Source: Leifsonia xyli subsp. xyli str. CTCB07
GTDB lineage: Bacteria; Actinomycetota; Actinomycetes; Actinomycetales; Microbacteriaceae
DNA: 64,000 bases
Direction of reading: 5' to 3'
Assembly (NCBI RefSeq): GCF_000007665.1
Contig: NC_006087.1
Location: 186,001 to 250,000 of the forward strand
The translations under genes and the position numbers were made by a program. The number at the start of each line of letters is the position of its first letter. The first letter of the stretch is position 1. This document shows, in pieces, positions 1 to 8,906 of this stretch. The notes under the pieces are model-generated. The model was not told where the DNA came from, did not search any database, and worked only from the letters and a program-made list of their open reading frames with translations.

Positions 1-2013
1 GGCATCGTCATCGGCGCGGACGACCTGCGCCTCACCGCGGAAGAGGCGACCCGGAGCGTCAGCCGGCGCCTCGCGGGCGACGCTGCGCCGCAGATGCCGG
101 CCATGTTCGGCGGGCAGACCGCGACCACAGCCATCGCTATCAGGAACGGACTGACGCACCTCGACGTCGATTCGCTGTCGGCCATGCACCTCGACACTCT
201 TCTCAGCCGTTTGACGACCGAGGAGCGTGCGGATCTCGATGCACTCACCATCCCCACCTACGCCATACGCGAGACTCTCGCAGTGTTGTGTCGCGATGTC
301 GACGCGGCACTCGGAAACGCAGAAGCGCTAGGACTACTGCACTGGGACTACGATCAAGGCCGCCCGGTCTGGTCAATCGCCGACCCGGCGCGTTCGCTCC
401 TTCTCTCCTGGCTTACGCAAGCGGATCCGCTCCGTTCGCGCGCCCTGCACGCGGTCACAGCTCGCGCCCACGCGCAGCACGGTTACCACTTCGGGGCATT
501 TGAGATGGCCATCCTGGCCAGAGACTACGCATTCGCGGCACAGCTGTTGGACGCATTCTCAGACGAGCCTACACGGGTGCATCACCGGACCGTGATCGAT
601 CTCCTGGAGGGGGTGGGCACGCAAGTGCTGCGGGAGCACCCGGCCCTCAAACTCGGGCTCGCGCTCACGCTCGCGTACCGCTTCGAAGGGCTCCGCTCCC
701 GGTCGACAGCGTTGTATCAACGAGCGACACGACAGATCCTTCGAAATGTGGACCGCTCTCGTCCGACGGCTCACATCATCGATCTGGGACGCCTCGCCAA
801 CACCTATCAAGTTCTTGGAAACTTCCGGCGTTATCGGAAGATGGCCGAACGCCTGATGGAGTCGGTGGACACGCTGGAGAGTCACGTCCTCATGGACGCC
901 GGAGTCAGCGTTCACGCGGCCATGCTCCGCGCCGCCGGCAGTCTTCTGTCTGCCGGCGACTACGACGGCGCCGGGAAGCTCGCGGCAAGGCTCAGCAGCG
1001 TTGCGCAGGACCACAGCGAACTGTTCTACTCCGCCGTCGCAGTCATAGCGCTTGTCGCTGCAAGAGCCGGACGAATTCGTGAAGCGAACCGCCTGCTTGG
1101 CTCACTCGATGCTATGGGAGTGCCCGCGACGGTCAAGAACGGACTGCGCGGTTACGCGGCTGAGGTCGCCCGCGCGCTGATTAGCCTCGAGCAGGGCGAC
1201 ACCAACACCGCCCAGCGCATCATCGACGACATCCACGATGTCGCCGCAAGAACCCCGCATTGGCCGCTTCTTGCCGCCGTAGGAGCTCTACGTGCGCTTG
1301 TGGACGGGGACCCTCAAGACGGACTGACCGTTCTCGGCCGGCAGGTTGAGAACGCCGGCCGGCCCGCGATCGCGCCCGCGGCCGCCCGGTATTTGGCCTC
1401 TGTGCGAGCATTGCTGTTCCTGGCAGACGGCCGTCACGGCGAGGCGTTGCGTGAGATCCGTCACCATGGACGCACAGAGTCAGGTTTCGGGGCGTTGTAC
1501 AGCTTCGTTAGCGGGAGCACGGAAGAAGCACTCGTTCGGGCCAGCGCCCAACTCCACCGAGACGACACCACCGTCACAGACCAGCTGCTCTCCGCGGCTG
1601 TGGCCAGTGCGGCATCGAGGCAATTGGGCGCCACCGACGCCGTTGTTGAATACCGCCGGCTGGCAGTGAGCGTCTCGGAGGAGAACGAGTACCGGTCACC
1701 GCTGCAGTGGCTGCCCGCCGCGTCGATTGAATGGCTCGCCGAGGTGATCGATGTTTCGCCTCTTAAGGGCGATCGGTCACTGTTCCCCTTAGAAGAGCGA
1801 ACCCAAGTTGTGCTCACCGATCGAGAGCAGGCAGTGATCAGAGCGGCCGTCACCTGCAAGAACCGGTCTGAGATCGCGCAGAGGCTGCATGTTTCCGAGA
1901 ACACGGTGAAGTCCCAGCTCAAGTCGATCTACACGAAGCTCGGCGTCAACACGCGAGAGGATGCGGTCGTTCGCGCGGCAGAGTTGGGACTGATCGCCCC
2001 AGAGAGCGCGTAA
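1..2013 (+). CDS. LuxR-family regulator of the large LAL/MalT-like type (5' end outside window)
   Basis: The reading frame is open from base 1, so the start lies upstream. An ATG at 94 exists but the preceding 31 codons read naturally as protein. The body of about 570 residues is alpha-helical and TPR-like, as in MalT/LAL regulators, where it forms the sensor arm. The last 60 residues hold a LuxR-type helix-turn-helix: LTDREQAVIRAA, then SEIAQRLHVSENTVKSQLKS and IYTKLGVNTREDAV. Any N-terminal AAA-type ATPase domain would be upstream of the window. The role is DNA-binding transcription control; the ligand cannot be read from sequence. It stops 198 bases before the acyltransferase gene and could control it, but that is inference. 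Confidence 0.8.
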   Translation, partial: GIVIGADDLRLTAEEATRSVSRRLAGDAAPQMPAMFGGQTATTAIAIRNGLTHLDVDSLSAMHLDTLLSRLTTEERADLDALTIPTYAIRETLAVLCRDVDAALGNAEALGLLHWDYDQGRPVWSIADPARSLLLSWLTQADPLRSRALHAVTARAHAQHGYHFGAFEMAILARDYAFAAQLLDAFSDEPTRVHHRTVIDLLEGVGTQVLREHPALKLGLALTLAYRFEGLRSRSTALYQRATRQILRNVDRSRPTAHIIDLGRLANTYQVLGNFRRYRKMAERLMESVDTLESHVLMDAGVSVHAAMLRAAGSLLSAGDYDGAGKLAARLSSVAQDHSELFYSAVAVIALVAARAGRIREANRLLGSLDAMGVPATVKNGLRGYAAEVARALISLEQGDTNTAQRIIDDIHDVAARTPHWPLLAAVGALRALVDGDPQDGLTVLGRQVENAGRPAIAPAAARYLASVRALLFLADGRHGEALREIRHHGRTESGFGALYSFVSGSTEEALVRASAQLHRDDTTVTDQLLSAAVASAASRQLGATDAVVEYRRLAVSVSEENEYRSPLQWLPAASIEWLAEVIDVSPLKGDRSLFPLEERTQVVLTDREQAVIRAAVTCKNRSEIAQRLHVSENTVKSQLKSIYTKLGVNTREDAVVRAAELGLIAPESA

Positions 2014-2055
2014 CGACCCGGCGACAGTCGCTTCGCCGGCGAACGACCACCGGCC

Positions 2056-2110
2056 CGAGGTGCGATGGGGCGCGCGCCAATCAGATCTCGTCCGCGCGAA
2101 ACGCACCTCG
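2056..2110. terminator. Inverted repeat after the LuxR gene, possible terminator
   Basis: Nine bases at 2056-2064 (CGAGGTGCG) are repeated inverted at 2102-2110 and followed by TTTGAT. The loop is long (37 bases), so this is only a weak terminator candidate between the regulator and the acyltransferase. Confidence 0.25.
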
Positions 2111-2211
2111 TTTGATGGGTGAAGCAGCGGGTGAGCGTGTGCGCGCGGCCTGCGCTCACCCCGGCGCGCTCGGCACCCTTCTCCTGAGGGAAAGTTTTGA
2201 GGGAGGACATC

Positions 2212-4275
2212 ATGAGCACTGTCGTAGAGTCACACGTGCAGGCGCCGACCAGTTCCCGTGCAGGAGACCGCACGCCCGCACCCGCACAGGGCGTACTCCG
2301 CCGCGACCGCACCTCGCCATCGAATTTGCGCGGTGCCAAACTAGAGTTCCTGCACTTGTCTGCCCTTGACGGGGCGCGCGGACTGGCCATCATCTCGGTG
2401 GTTCTGTACCAATCCGGATGGTCAGAGCGGGGCCTGTTCGGTGTCGATGCCTTCTTTGTCATATCGGGCTTCCTGATCACGCTCTTGCTGATTCGGGAGG
2501 CGGTGAACCGCGGAAGGATCAGCATCCGCGGTTTCTACGCACGCCGCGCACGGCGCTTGCTCACACCGGTCGTCTTCACACTCACAGCGGTGCTTCTGCT
2601 GGTGTGGACCTACGGGACGGTCAGTGAACTGAAACAAGCGGGAGAGACCGCGGTCTTTTCGCTCCTGCAGGTAGCGAACTGGCATCAGATCGGCAACGAC
2701 AACGCGTATTGGGAAGCTTCCGGCGCCATCATCCCCCTCGGCCAGATGTGGTCGCTGTCGGCAACGGGGCAGTTCTACCTGGTGTGGCCGCTGCTTTTCG
2801 CTCTGCTGTGGTTCGTCGCACGAAAGAGCATCACGAAGTTCGGCCTGTACATCGGCGTCGTCTTCGTTGCTGCGAGCCTGGTCGCGCCGCTCCTCTACGA
2901 CGGCACGAACACGGATCGGCTGTACCTCGGCACGGATGCGCGCGCCGTGGCATTCATCGCGGGCGCGGTCTGCGCGTGTTTCGTCGCGGGGGCGCTCCGG
3001 TACGCACCGCGGTGGGCCGGACCCGAAGCCGGTGGACTAGCCAAGTTCGTCATCACCGCCCTCAGCGTCGTCTCGCTGACGGCGACCGTAACCGCCAGTG
3101 TCATGGTGTCCAGCTACCACGAGCCGTGGTTGTACCAAGGCGGGTTTGCGATCGTCGCACTGATCGTCGACGTCTTCGTGTCGACGTTGTGTTTTCCCGC
3201 GAACGGTCTGCGATCCTTCTTCTCCTGGAAGCCTTTCCAGCGCATCGGGGTGATCTCCTACGCGATTTTCCTCGTTCACATGCCGGTCCTGTGGATGCTG
3301 AAGACCTTCAACCCGGAACTTCCACCGCTGCCGCTGTTCGGCATAGGACTCGTCGTGAGCTGGGCTGTCGCATGGGTCTTGCACTATCTGTGGGCTGAGC
3401 CCCTGCGCACAGCGAGATGGAACCTGAAGCGCGGACTTGTGGCCTCGACCATCGGGGCAGCCACCGTCGTCGCACTCACCGTCTCCCTCCCGACAGTGAG
3501 CCTGCCGCGGGTTGACCATGCCGCTGCCCGAGCGGGCGCGAATTCCAGCACCGCGTCGATCTTCCCCGTTGACGGAAACATCGCTCTTCCGGTGAAGAGC
3601 GATGGGACACCCGTCACTGTCGCGGTGATCGGTGACTCGGTGGCCGGTAACATGTACGAGTCGCTCGCCGATTACTACGACGGCTCCCAGGGCTCGCTCT
3701 CGGCCGTGAACGTCACCACTGGCGGCTGCGGAATCTTCGACGCAGACAGCGCACGGTCGGGCGAAGGCTTTGTCATGGACACCGTCAAGCTCTGCTGGCC
3801 CTGGCAAGAGAAGCTGCAAGACGCGAATGCCGAACAGAGCCCGGACGTCTACATCCTCCACAACTTGTGGGATGCGAACGATCAGCTCATCGCCGGCGAG
3901 TGGGTCGACCCAGGAGATCCCGCGTGGGCAGACCGCTACCGGGCACAGTTGGAGCGGCTCGTCGAGATCGGTCACGAGTCAGGGAACGAGCCGCTGATCC
4001 TGCTGTCGAACGACAGGCACCGCGACCCCGGCGGTTCCCTTTCGCCCACCCGTCTCGGAGCAGTCGACGCGGTCGCTGATGAGATCATAGCCGAGCATCC
4101 TAACGTGAAGCGGCTCGACTTCAGGGGCGGAGTCTGCCCCGACGGAACTTGTGCGTACACCTTCAGCAACGGGGAGCCCGTCTACCGCGACGGGGCACAC
4201 TTCGCCTCGCAGGGCCTCACCGCGATGGCTCCGTGGCTCGTGGAGCAGATCGCCCGCGGGCTCACCGAGGGCTAG
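2212..4275 (+). CDS. Membrane O-acyltransferase with C-terminal SGNH esterase-like domain (OatA type)
   Basis: The 687-residue product has an N-terminal acyltransferase-3 domain: a SALDGARGLAI start motif, a GVDAFFVISGFLIT motif, a RRARRLL motif, and about ten membrane helices up to residue ~430. A periplasmic/extracellular SGNH domain follows, with the nucleophile motif VIGDSVAGN at residue ~474 and a late YRDGAHF motif at ~660 that supplies the Asp-His pair. Such proteins move acyl groups across the membrane onto peptidoglycan or surface glycans. I prefer the ATG at 2212, which has GGGAGG at 2201-2206 ahead of it, over a TTG at 2197. It ends with TAG. The exosortase operon starts 235 bases downstream in the same direction, so a joint role in surface-glycan decoration is plausible but unproven. 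Confidence 0.85.
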   Translation: MSTVVESHVQAPTSSRAGDRTPAPAQGVLRRDRTSPSNLRGAKLEFLHLSALDGARGLAIISVVLYQSGWSERGLFGVDAFFVISGFLITLLLIREAVNRGRISIRGFYARRARRLLTPVVFTLTAVLLLVWTYGTVSELKQAGETAVFSLLQVANWHQIGNDNAYWEASGAIIPLGQMWSLSATGQFYLVWPLLFALLWFVARKSITKFGLYIGVVFVAASLVAPLLYDGTNTDRLYLGTDARAVAFIAGAVCACFVAGALRYAPRWAGPEAGGLAKFVITALSVVSLTATVTASVMVSSYHEPWLYQGGFAIVALIVDVFVSTLCFPANGLRSFFSWKPFQRIGVISYAIFLVHMPVLWMLKTFNPELPPLPLFGIGLVVSWAVAWVLHYLWAEPLRTARWNLKRGLVASTIGAATVVALTVSLPTVSLPRVDHAAARAGANSSTASIFPVDGNIALPVKSDGTPVTVAVIGDSVAGNMYESLADYYDGSQGSLSAVNVTTGGCGIFDADSARSGEGFVMDTVKLCWPWQEKLQDANAEQSPDVYILHNLWDANDQLIAGEWVDPGDPAWADRYRAQLERLVEIGHESGNEPLILLSNDRHRDPGGSLSPTRLGAVDAVADEIIAEHPNVKRLDFRGGVCPDGTCAYTFSNGEPVYRDGAHFASQGLTAMAPWLVEQIARGLTEG

Positions 4276-4439
4276 AGGCGACGCTGAGGAGGTTTTGGCA
4301 CGCGCCGAACGTCCTCAGCGCGTGCCGGGCGCGCCAAAGCTCGGAGCGGGCGGCCCTGCAGGTGCCACTCAGCTCTCGGAACGCTACGGGTGCGCACCTA
4401 CCGCATCGCGGGTGATTCGCCGGGTGAAGACCCTCGCCT

Positions 4440-4510
4440 CCCCGAATGGCCCAGCGGCCGTGAACCTACCGTTGACACAACCAAACAAATCTCAGATCAA
4501 GGGAAAAGCT
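4440..4510 (+). promoter_or_regulatory. Candidate promoter/leader of the exosortase operon
   Basis: A perfect -35-like TTGACA sits at 4472-4477 in locally AT-rich DNA ahead of the 59-residue peptide gene; I see no convincing -10 at the right spacing. An AAGGGA stretch just before the ATG at 4511 can serve as ribosome binding site. The rest of 4276-4439 holds no recognisable gene. Confidence 0.3.
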
Positions 4511-4690
4511 ATGTACAGTCCTGCAGGTGGAATCGGCGGTATTGGTGCAACGGGAGGGCTTCTCGCGGCAACGGGTTCCGATGGAATCCAGGTCCTCGGT
4601 CTCGCCATCATCGGCTGTGCTGCCTGTGTGGGCGGACTGCTCATGCTCCGTACGTACAAGCTGCGCAAGATTGAGGAGACCGGCAGATGA
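4511..4690 (+). CDS. Small Gly-rich peptide with one C-terminal TM helix and basic tail; candidate exosortase-system substrate
   Basis: This 59-residue protein has a short Gly/Ala N-terminus (SPAGGIGGIGATGGLLAATG), one hydrophobic helix (residues ~26-47, VLGLAIIGCAACVGGLLML) and a basic end (RTYKLRK). The motif-helix-basic tail order is that of sorting signals; LAATG also resembles the LAxTG motif read by class E sortases. There is no separate N-terminal signal peptide, so the helix itself must target it. It overlaps the exosortase gene by 4 bases (ATGA), so translation is coupled. Either a minimal substrate or a small membrane partner would fit. I know no named family for it. Confidence 0.7.
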   Translation: MYSPAGGIGGIGATGGLLAATGSDGIQVLGLAIIGCAACVGGLLMLRTYKLRKIEETGR

Positions 4691-5265
4691 GCGCAGTCGA
4701 GAGCCGGGTCGGGGCCACACCCGTCTCGACCACCAACCGATGGATGCCTGCGCTGCGCGTTCTCAGCGCCGTCGTATGCCTCGAGCTCGTCGGAGTCCTC
4801 CTCCTCACACAGGAGAAGTTCCGGGCTTACGAGGCAACTCTGGTGTCAGCGGTCGGCAACTTCTTCGAGGGGCGGATCTCTTCACACATGGGAGACGCGG
4901 TGCTGGTCCAGACCAGCGATCTTGTGTGGACGGCGTTCCGGATCACCATGGAGTGTACGTCGCTCGTGATGATCATTCCGCTTCTGCTGTTCAGCGCCTT
5001 GATTGTTCTTCCCGCTAAAGCGCACTGGGGAAGCTGGCTGACCGCAACGGTCGTCGGCCTCGTGCTGATCGAGATCATCAACGTCGCCCGGATTTGGCTG
5101 ATCATTCTCGCCACCCGGACCTGGAGCGAGGCCGGATTCTGGTGGACGCATGTCGTCTCCGGCAGCGTTCTCGCCATCTTCGGAGCAAGTGTCACCGTGA
5201 CGGTGATGCTCAAGATCGTCAACGGCAAGATTCGTAACCGTGCAGAGAGGACCCCGAGCGCATGA
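4687..5265 (+). CDS. Exosortase/archaeosortase-family membrane protein
   Basis: The 192-residue protein has about five membrane helices and the three residues expected of the exosortase/archaeosortase family in the right order: Cys90 in MECTSLVMIIP, Arg135 in INVARIWLII and His155 in WWTHVVSG. In that family the Cys is the nucleophile of a membrane transpeptidase-like reaction that cuts C-terminal sorting signals. The neighbourhood (tiny TM peptide upstream, a processive-type GT2 downstream) resembles the Gram-positive XrtG arrangement, known from family descriptions. The stop codon overlaps the ATG of the glycosyltransferase by four bases. Length is short but normal for Gram-positive members. 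Assignment to the superfamily is fairly firm; the subfamily is not. Confidence 0.78.
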   Translation: MSAVESRVGATPVSTTNRWMPALRVLSAVVCLELVGVLLLTQEKFRAYEATLVSAVGNFFEGRISSHMGDAVLVQTSDLVWTAFRITMECTSLVMIIPLLLFSALIVLPAKAHWGSWLTATVVGLVLIEIINVARIWLIILATRTWSEAGFWWTHVVSGSVLAIFGASVTVTVMLKIVNGKIRNRAERTPSA

Positions 5266-6611
5266 TGTTGCTCTATGTCCTCGCCATGGGACTCACCATT
5301 TCCTTCATCAGCTACGTCGCGTTCATCGCCATTCCTTTCCTGCGCCGAAAGCCCTTCGCAGCCGGCGACCCGAGCCAGTTCACGTAGCACTTCTTCGTGC
5401 CGTGCCGTGACGAAGAAGCCGTCATCGAGAACACCATGACTCGCCTGCGTGCGACGTTCCCCGACTCGCACGTATGGGTCATCGACGATGACAGCGACGA
5501 CGACACCTCCCGCCTCGTTCAGGAGCGTTCGCACATCGACCCGATGGTGCATCTTGTGCAGCGGCGCCGCCCGAACGCACGTGTCGGAAAGGGTGCGGCG
5601 CTGAACTCCGCGTACGACGAGTTCAATGCATGGGCTGACACCCAGCCGCACATGGACCGGTCCCGCGTGATCGTCTGCGTCATGGACGCCGACGGCGAAC
5701 TCGCTGCGAACGCGCTCGAGCAGGCCGCAGGGGATGCCGCCTTCGCGAATCCCGAGGTCGGTTCGGCGCAGGTCACCGTGCGCATGAAGAACCGTGACGA
5801 CTACACCCGTCGCGAGGGATGGCTGAAGTATCGCTTCCGCCGTTTCCTCGTCCGCATGCAGGACGTAGAGTTCCGAACGATCGTCGCCGCGATGCAATCG
5901 CTGCGCACGCAGACCGAGACGGTGGGGCTGGGAGGCAACGGGTAGTTCACGCGACTGAGCGTTCTTGATGAGATTCGCGAGCACTACGGCGAGCCGTGGC
6001 ACGGTTCTCTCCTCGAAGACTATGAGCTCGGAGTCCACGTCCTGCTCGCCGGGCACAAGATCCGGCACCTGCATGACACGTTCGTCGAGCAGGAAGCCGT
6101 AGAAGACCTCCCGCGTTTGCTCACGCAGCGCACCCGATAGGCGCAGGGCAACATTCAGTGCGTCGGATACTTCAAGAAGATTCTGAAGTCGCCCAACTTC
6201 AGTACCGCCGCAATCCTGGAATCGGCGTACTATCTGTTTCTGCCGTACGTTCAGATGATCGCCATGTTCACGTGGATCGTCGTCGACGCGCTGCTCGTCA
6301 CCACCATCATTCGCAGCCCGTACGGTCCTCTTGAATGGGTGCAGCAGAACTGGATCCTCACGATCTTGGTCTTGGTGGTCGGAATCGCTCCGTTCGCCAT
6401 CTGGGGTCCGATCTATCGGCGACTTGCCGCGCCGGAGCGATCGGTGGCGTCCGGCGTGTGGTGGGGCGTCCTGGTCTACTTCTACAACCTGTACATCATG
6501 ATCACCACGCCGCGAGCCTTCTATCGCGCTGTCCGTGGCAAGCAGGGATGGGCGAAGACGCGGCGGAATGGCGAAAACCTCGGGCTTGGCGCGGTCGCGA
6601 GGGAGGCGTGA
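5262..6611 (+). pseudogene. Family 2 glycosyltransferase, exosortase-G-associated type, with three in-frame TAG codons
   Basis: One frame of 450 codons runs from ATG 5262 to TGA 6611 with no indel but with TAG at 5385-5387, 5943-5945 and 6138-6140. Context gives the lost residues by family knowledge: Trp before HFFVPCRDEE, Gln in GGNG-Q-FTRLS, and Trp in QRTR-W-AQGN. Retained motifs include the nucleotide-sugar site (VIDDDSDDD), MDADGELAAN, LLEDYELG and terminal membrane helices, so this is a membrane GT2 related to cellulose/hyaluronan synthases. Each TAG is one G:C to A:T transition from the expected codon. The simplest reading is a recent pseudogene; readthrough is the alternative. Translation is coupled at both ends (ATGA upstream, TGATG downstream). 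Confidence 0.8.
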
Positions 6612-7273
6612 TGAACACTCGCAGCACACGGAGAAATCGTGCCCGGTCATCACCACCCGGGACCTCGCGAGCCGACAGCCGACAGCGGAAACCACGCCAT
6701 CTCGCTGGGTGGGCGCTGCTGCTGACGGTGGTGGCATTCGATGCTCTCGCGATCGCGTTCACGTCCCAGCTGTTGTGGATGAGCGGCGGCCACACGGTGC
6801 GGCGTGGGTCGGAGTTCGTTCTCACGGCCGCCTTCATCACGTGTACCTTGTGTGCCGCCGCCCGAATCGTGACCGTGCGACGCAGCGTTCGCCTGCGAGA
6901 CTCCCGTTTGCTGTGGAGCGCGGTCGGGGTTCTGGAATCCGTGCTCGCCTTGTCCTGCCTGTATCTGGGCGTAGCGAACAGCAGCTACCGCCTGTGCTGG
7001 ATCGCCGCATTCGCCGGCGGCTACATGCTGATGAACGCGATCATCCAGGCCGTCCTGATAGTTCTCTTCCGGCTTGGCCGTGGCCCCGTCGTCGCAGGTC
7101 TTGTGCAACTGGTCGCCGCTCTTGTCGTGCTCGCTTTCACCTCCCACGTCTGGGGGAGCAACGGCGTTCTCGGCGACCTCCTCGTCTTAGCGGGCGGAGC
7201 GCTCCTCGCGGCTGAGGTCCCTGCCGCTCTTGCCGGACTTGCGTTCCCGCCCGAGACACCTTCGGAAGCCTGA
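6611..7273 (+). CDS. Multi-pass membrane protein of the exosortase operon, function unknown
   Basis: The ATG at 6611 overlaps the stop of the glycosyltransferase by one base (TGATG); a GTG at 6608 is an alternative. The 220-residue product starts with a very basic tail (about 40 residues, rich in Arg and Ser) and then has six or so hydrophobic helices. I do not recognise the family and see no catalytic motif. Being last in the operon and translationally coupled suggests it works with the exosortase or the glycosyltransferase, for example as a membrane partner. The gene itself appears undamaged. Confidence 0.65.
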   Translation: MNTRSTRRNRARSSPPGTSRADSRQRKPRHLAGWALLLTVVAFDALAIAFTSQLLWMSGGHTVRRGSEFVLTAAFITCTLCAAARIVTVRRSVRLRDSRLLWSAVGVLESVLALSCLYLGVANSSYRLCWIAAFAGGYMLMNAIIQAVLIVLFRLGRGPVVAGLVQLVAALVVLAFTSHVWGSNGVLGDLLVLAGGALLAAEVPAALAGLAFPPETPSEA

Positions 7274-7593
7274 CGCATCACATCGTTGAGCTTCGCGTTG
7301 CTCGTTCTCTCGCATCTTCCCCTCCTCTGTCTCGTCGCCCGAGGATGGAGCCCGCTCGGAATCCGACGGGTCAAGCAGCTCCGCCCCCGTCGTCCGCAGG
7401 AGAGGTACCGCTGACGCCGCCGTCGTCCCGGACGTCAGAGACACTCGGTTCGATAGGCTCCTTTCATTGCCTTAAACGGGCAATGTGATCACGCCACCGG
7501 CTCAGCGCTGTCCATGCCTCGTCGGCTTCCGGCCTGGGTGTGTTCCGCAGCGATCGTCGCCCTAGCGACCATGCGAACAGAAATAAGCAACCC
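7274..7593. other. Intergenic stretch with a small hairpin
   Basis: No gene is visible in these 320 bases. A hairpin, CATTGCC at 7465-7471 against GGCAATG at 7479-7485, lies about 110 bases before the lipoprotein gene. It lacks a T-tract and could be a weak terminator of the exosortase operon or a regulatory site. Confidence 0.3.
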
Positions 7594-8074
7594 ATGAGAT
7601 ATCTGCGTCTAACCGTCGCCGCGGCGACACTCGCCACACTCGTGCTCAGCGGCTGCGCAACAGAGCACACCGAAGCCGCCCACCCCGGTCGCACCGAGCC
7701 ACGCACTAACTTCGTCGGAGAAGCCCACCCCAACCCCAACCCCCGACCGCGGCGGCGCCGAGGTTCTCGCTGACGGACAGGATCAAGCACGACAGGCTTG
7801 TCGCACTCTGCATGATTGTCCCAGGAACGCCCCCGGCATCCCCGAGTATGAAAAAGCCTCCGAGGAGGCCGCGGCCGCTGCGGCCGCTGACCCCGCTTGG
7901 GAACCCCTCGCGACCGCCATCGCGGACTACCTTCAATACCGGAAAGCCCCCGACATAGTCGTGAACCTGGATGACCCACAAGTCGAAGCCGACTCAGAAA
8001 AGGCCAACGAGGACTCCCTCCTCTACCAGAAGATCTGCCACACACTCCTCGGCACCGACTTGTTTCAACCTTGA
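7594..8074 (+). pseudogene. Secreted lipoprotein, frameshifted
   Basis: The ATG at 7594 opens a clear lipoprotein signal peptide (MRYLRLTVAAATLATLVLSGC, written here only to its lipobox LSGC) whose Cys would be lipidated. The frame runs out at 7773. From about 7720 the +1 frame reads as normal protein, a Pro/Thr linker followed by GAEVLADGQDQARQACRTL and ending in ICHTLLGTDLFQP at 8074. The slip lies in the C-rich run around 7725-7745, a typical indel site. Function is unknown; the mature part is acidic and has several Cys residues. Confidence 0.6.
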
Positions 8075-8111
8075 GTCACTCGCAGGTCCCCAGGGTCTTG
8101 AACTGACCCTC

Positions 8112-8590
8112 GGGACTGTCTGAATAACGGTGTGTGGGGTCTGGTCTGATCGGGAAGGAGACGGTCGTGATTGACGTGACCGGAGTATTGGAGGACGCGG
8201 TGATTGATCCCGTGGCGGGGGAGATCATCGATCAGAAGGACCTTGCGCAGCGGTTGCTCGCTTAGGCCAAGGAGCGGGGCGTGAGTCTGGTTGGCCCGGG
8301 AGGGTTGTTGAACCAGCTCACCAGGAACGTGCTCGAGACCGCGCTGGAGGCGGAGCTGACAGAGCATCTCGGGCGCGAACGCGGGGGGAGTGCCGATGGC
8401 TGCGAATATGTGGAAGGGGACTCGGGCGAAGACGGTGCTGACCGAGGTCGGCCCAGGCGAGATCGAGGTCCCGAGGGATCGTGATGGACCGTTCGAGCCG
8501 GTGATCGTCCCGAAACGGAAAAGTCGCTTGGGTGGGATCGATCAGATCGTGTTGGGTCAAGCGACCTCGTTAGCAAGGACAAGCATGTGA
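8112..8590 (+). mobile_element. IS256-family transposase remnant
   Basis: From GTG 8167 the frame reads as the N-terminus of an IS256/Mutator-type transposase: GGLLNQLTRNVLETALEAEL and then, after a +1 shift near 8384, GTRAKTVLTEVGPGEIEVPR and DRDGPFEPVIVPKRKSRLGG. An in-frame TAG lies at 8263-8265 (LLA-stop-AKERG, probably an old Gln). Homology ends after GIDQIVL at about 8560, so the catalytic DDE part is missing. Bases 8112-8166 look like the left end of the element. It is inactive. Confidence 0.7.
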
Positions 8591-8611
8591 TCGCGGCGGC
8601 CTCGTTCGGGA

Positions 8612-8762
8612 AGTGACCGCGCACCCGGACCTCATCGACGTGCGCAGCGCTCTCTCCAGCGGTCAGCCCACGCACCGTCAGCGACGGCACGATCCGATCG
8701 ACCCTGTCCAGCCGCCGCTTGCGCTTGGGCGCCATCACCGGCTCGAACGGTCTATCACGATC
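8612..8762 (-). mobile_element. Second IS256-family transposase scrap, opposite orientation
   Basis: On the minus strand, reading down from 8762, is DRDRPFEPVMAPKRKRRLDR followed by VDRIVPSLTVRGLTAGE. This is the same transposase region as in the neighbouring remnant but of a diverged copy and facing it. The two scraps meet head to head near 8600. Bases 8763-8906 carry no gene; a GCCCTG/CAGGGC hairpin near 8861-8880 could terminate the surface-protein gene that follows on the minus strand. Confidence 0.55.
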
Positions 8763-8906
8763 CTGAGGCGGTGCGTGCGCGAGCGCCAGCGATCTTGTGT
8801 GAGCGACAGGCGAGTGTTCCAGCGCTCGCGCTGTGGTCGAGGCAAACGAGAGAGCTGGCCCTGTGAGGCAGCAGGGCTTTGGAAGCCTTATCTGCGACCC
8901 GTTCGA

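Noticed and set aside
4511..4690. Small peptide as a plain class E sortase substrate (LAATG)
   Set aside because: Not excluded, but no sortase gene is near, the mature part would be under 20 residues, and the coupled gene is an exosortase-family protein; kept only as an alternative.
4827..6737. 636-codon open frame on the minus strand opposite the exosortase operon
   Set aside because: It has no motifs, while the plus strand gives recognisable exosortase and GT2 sequence.
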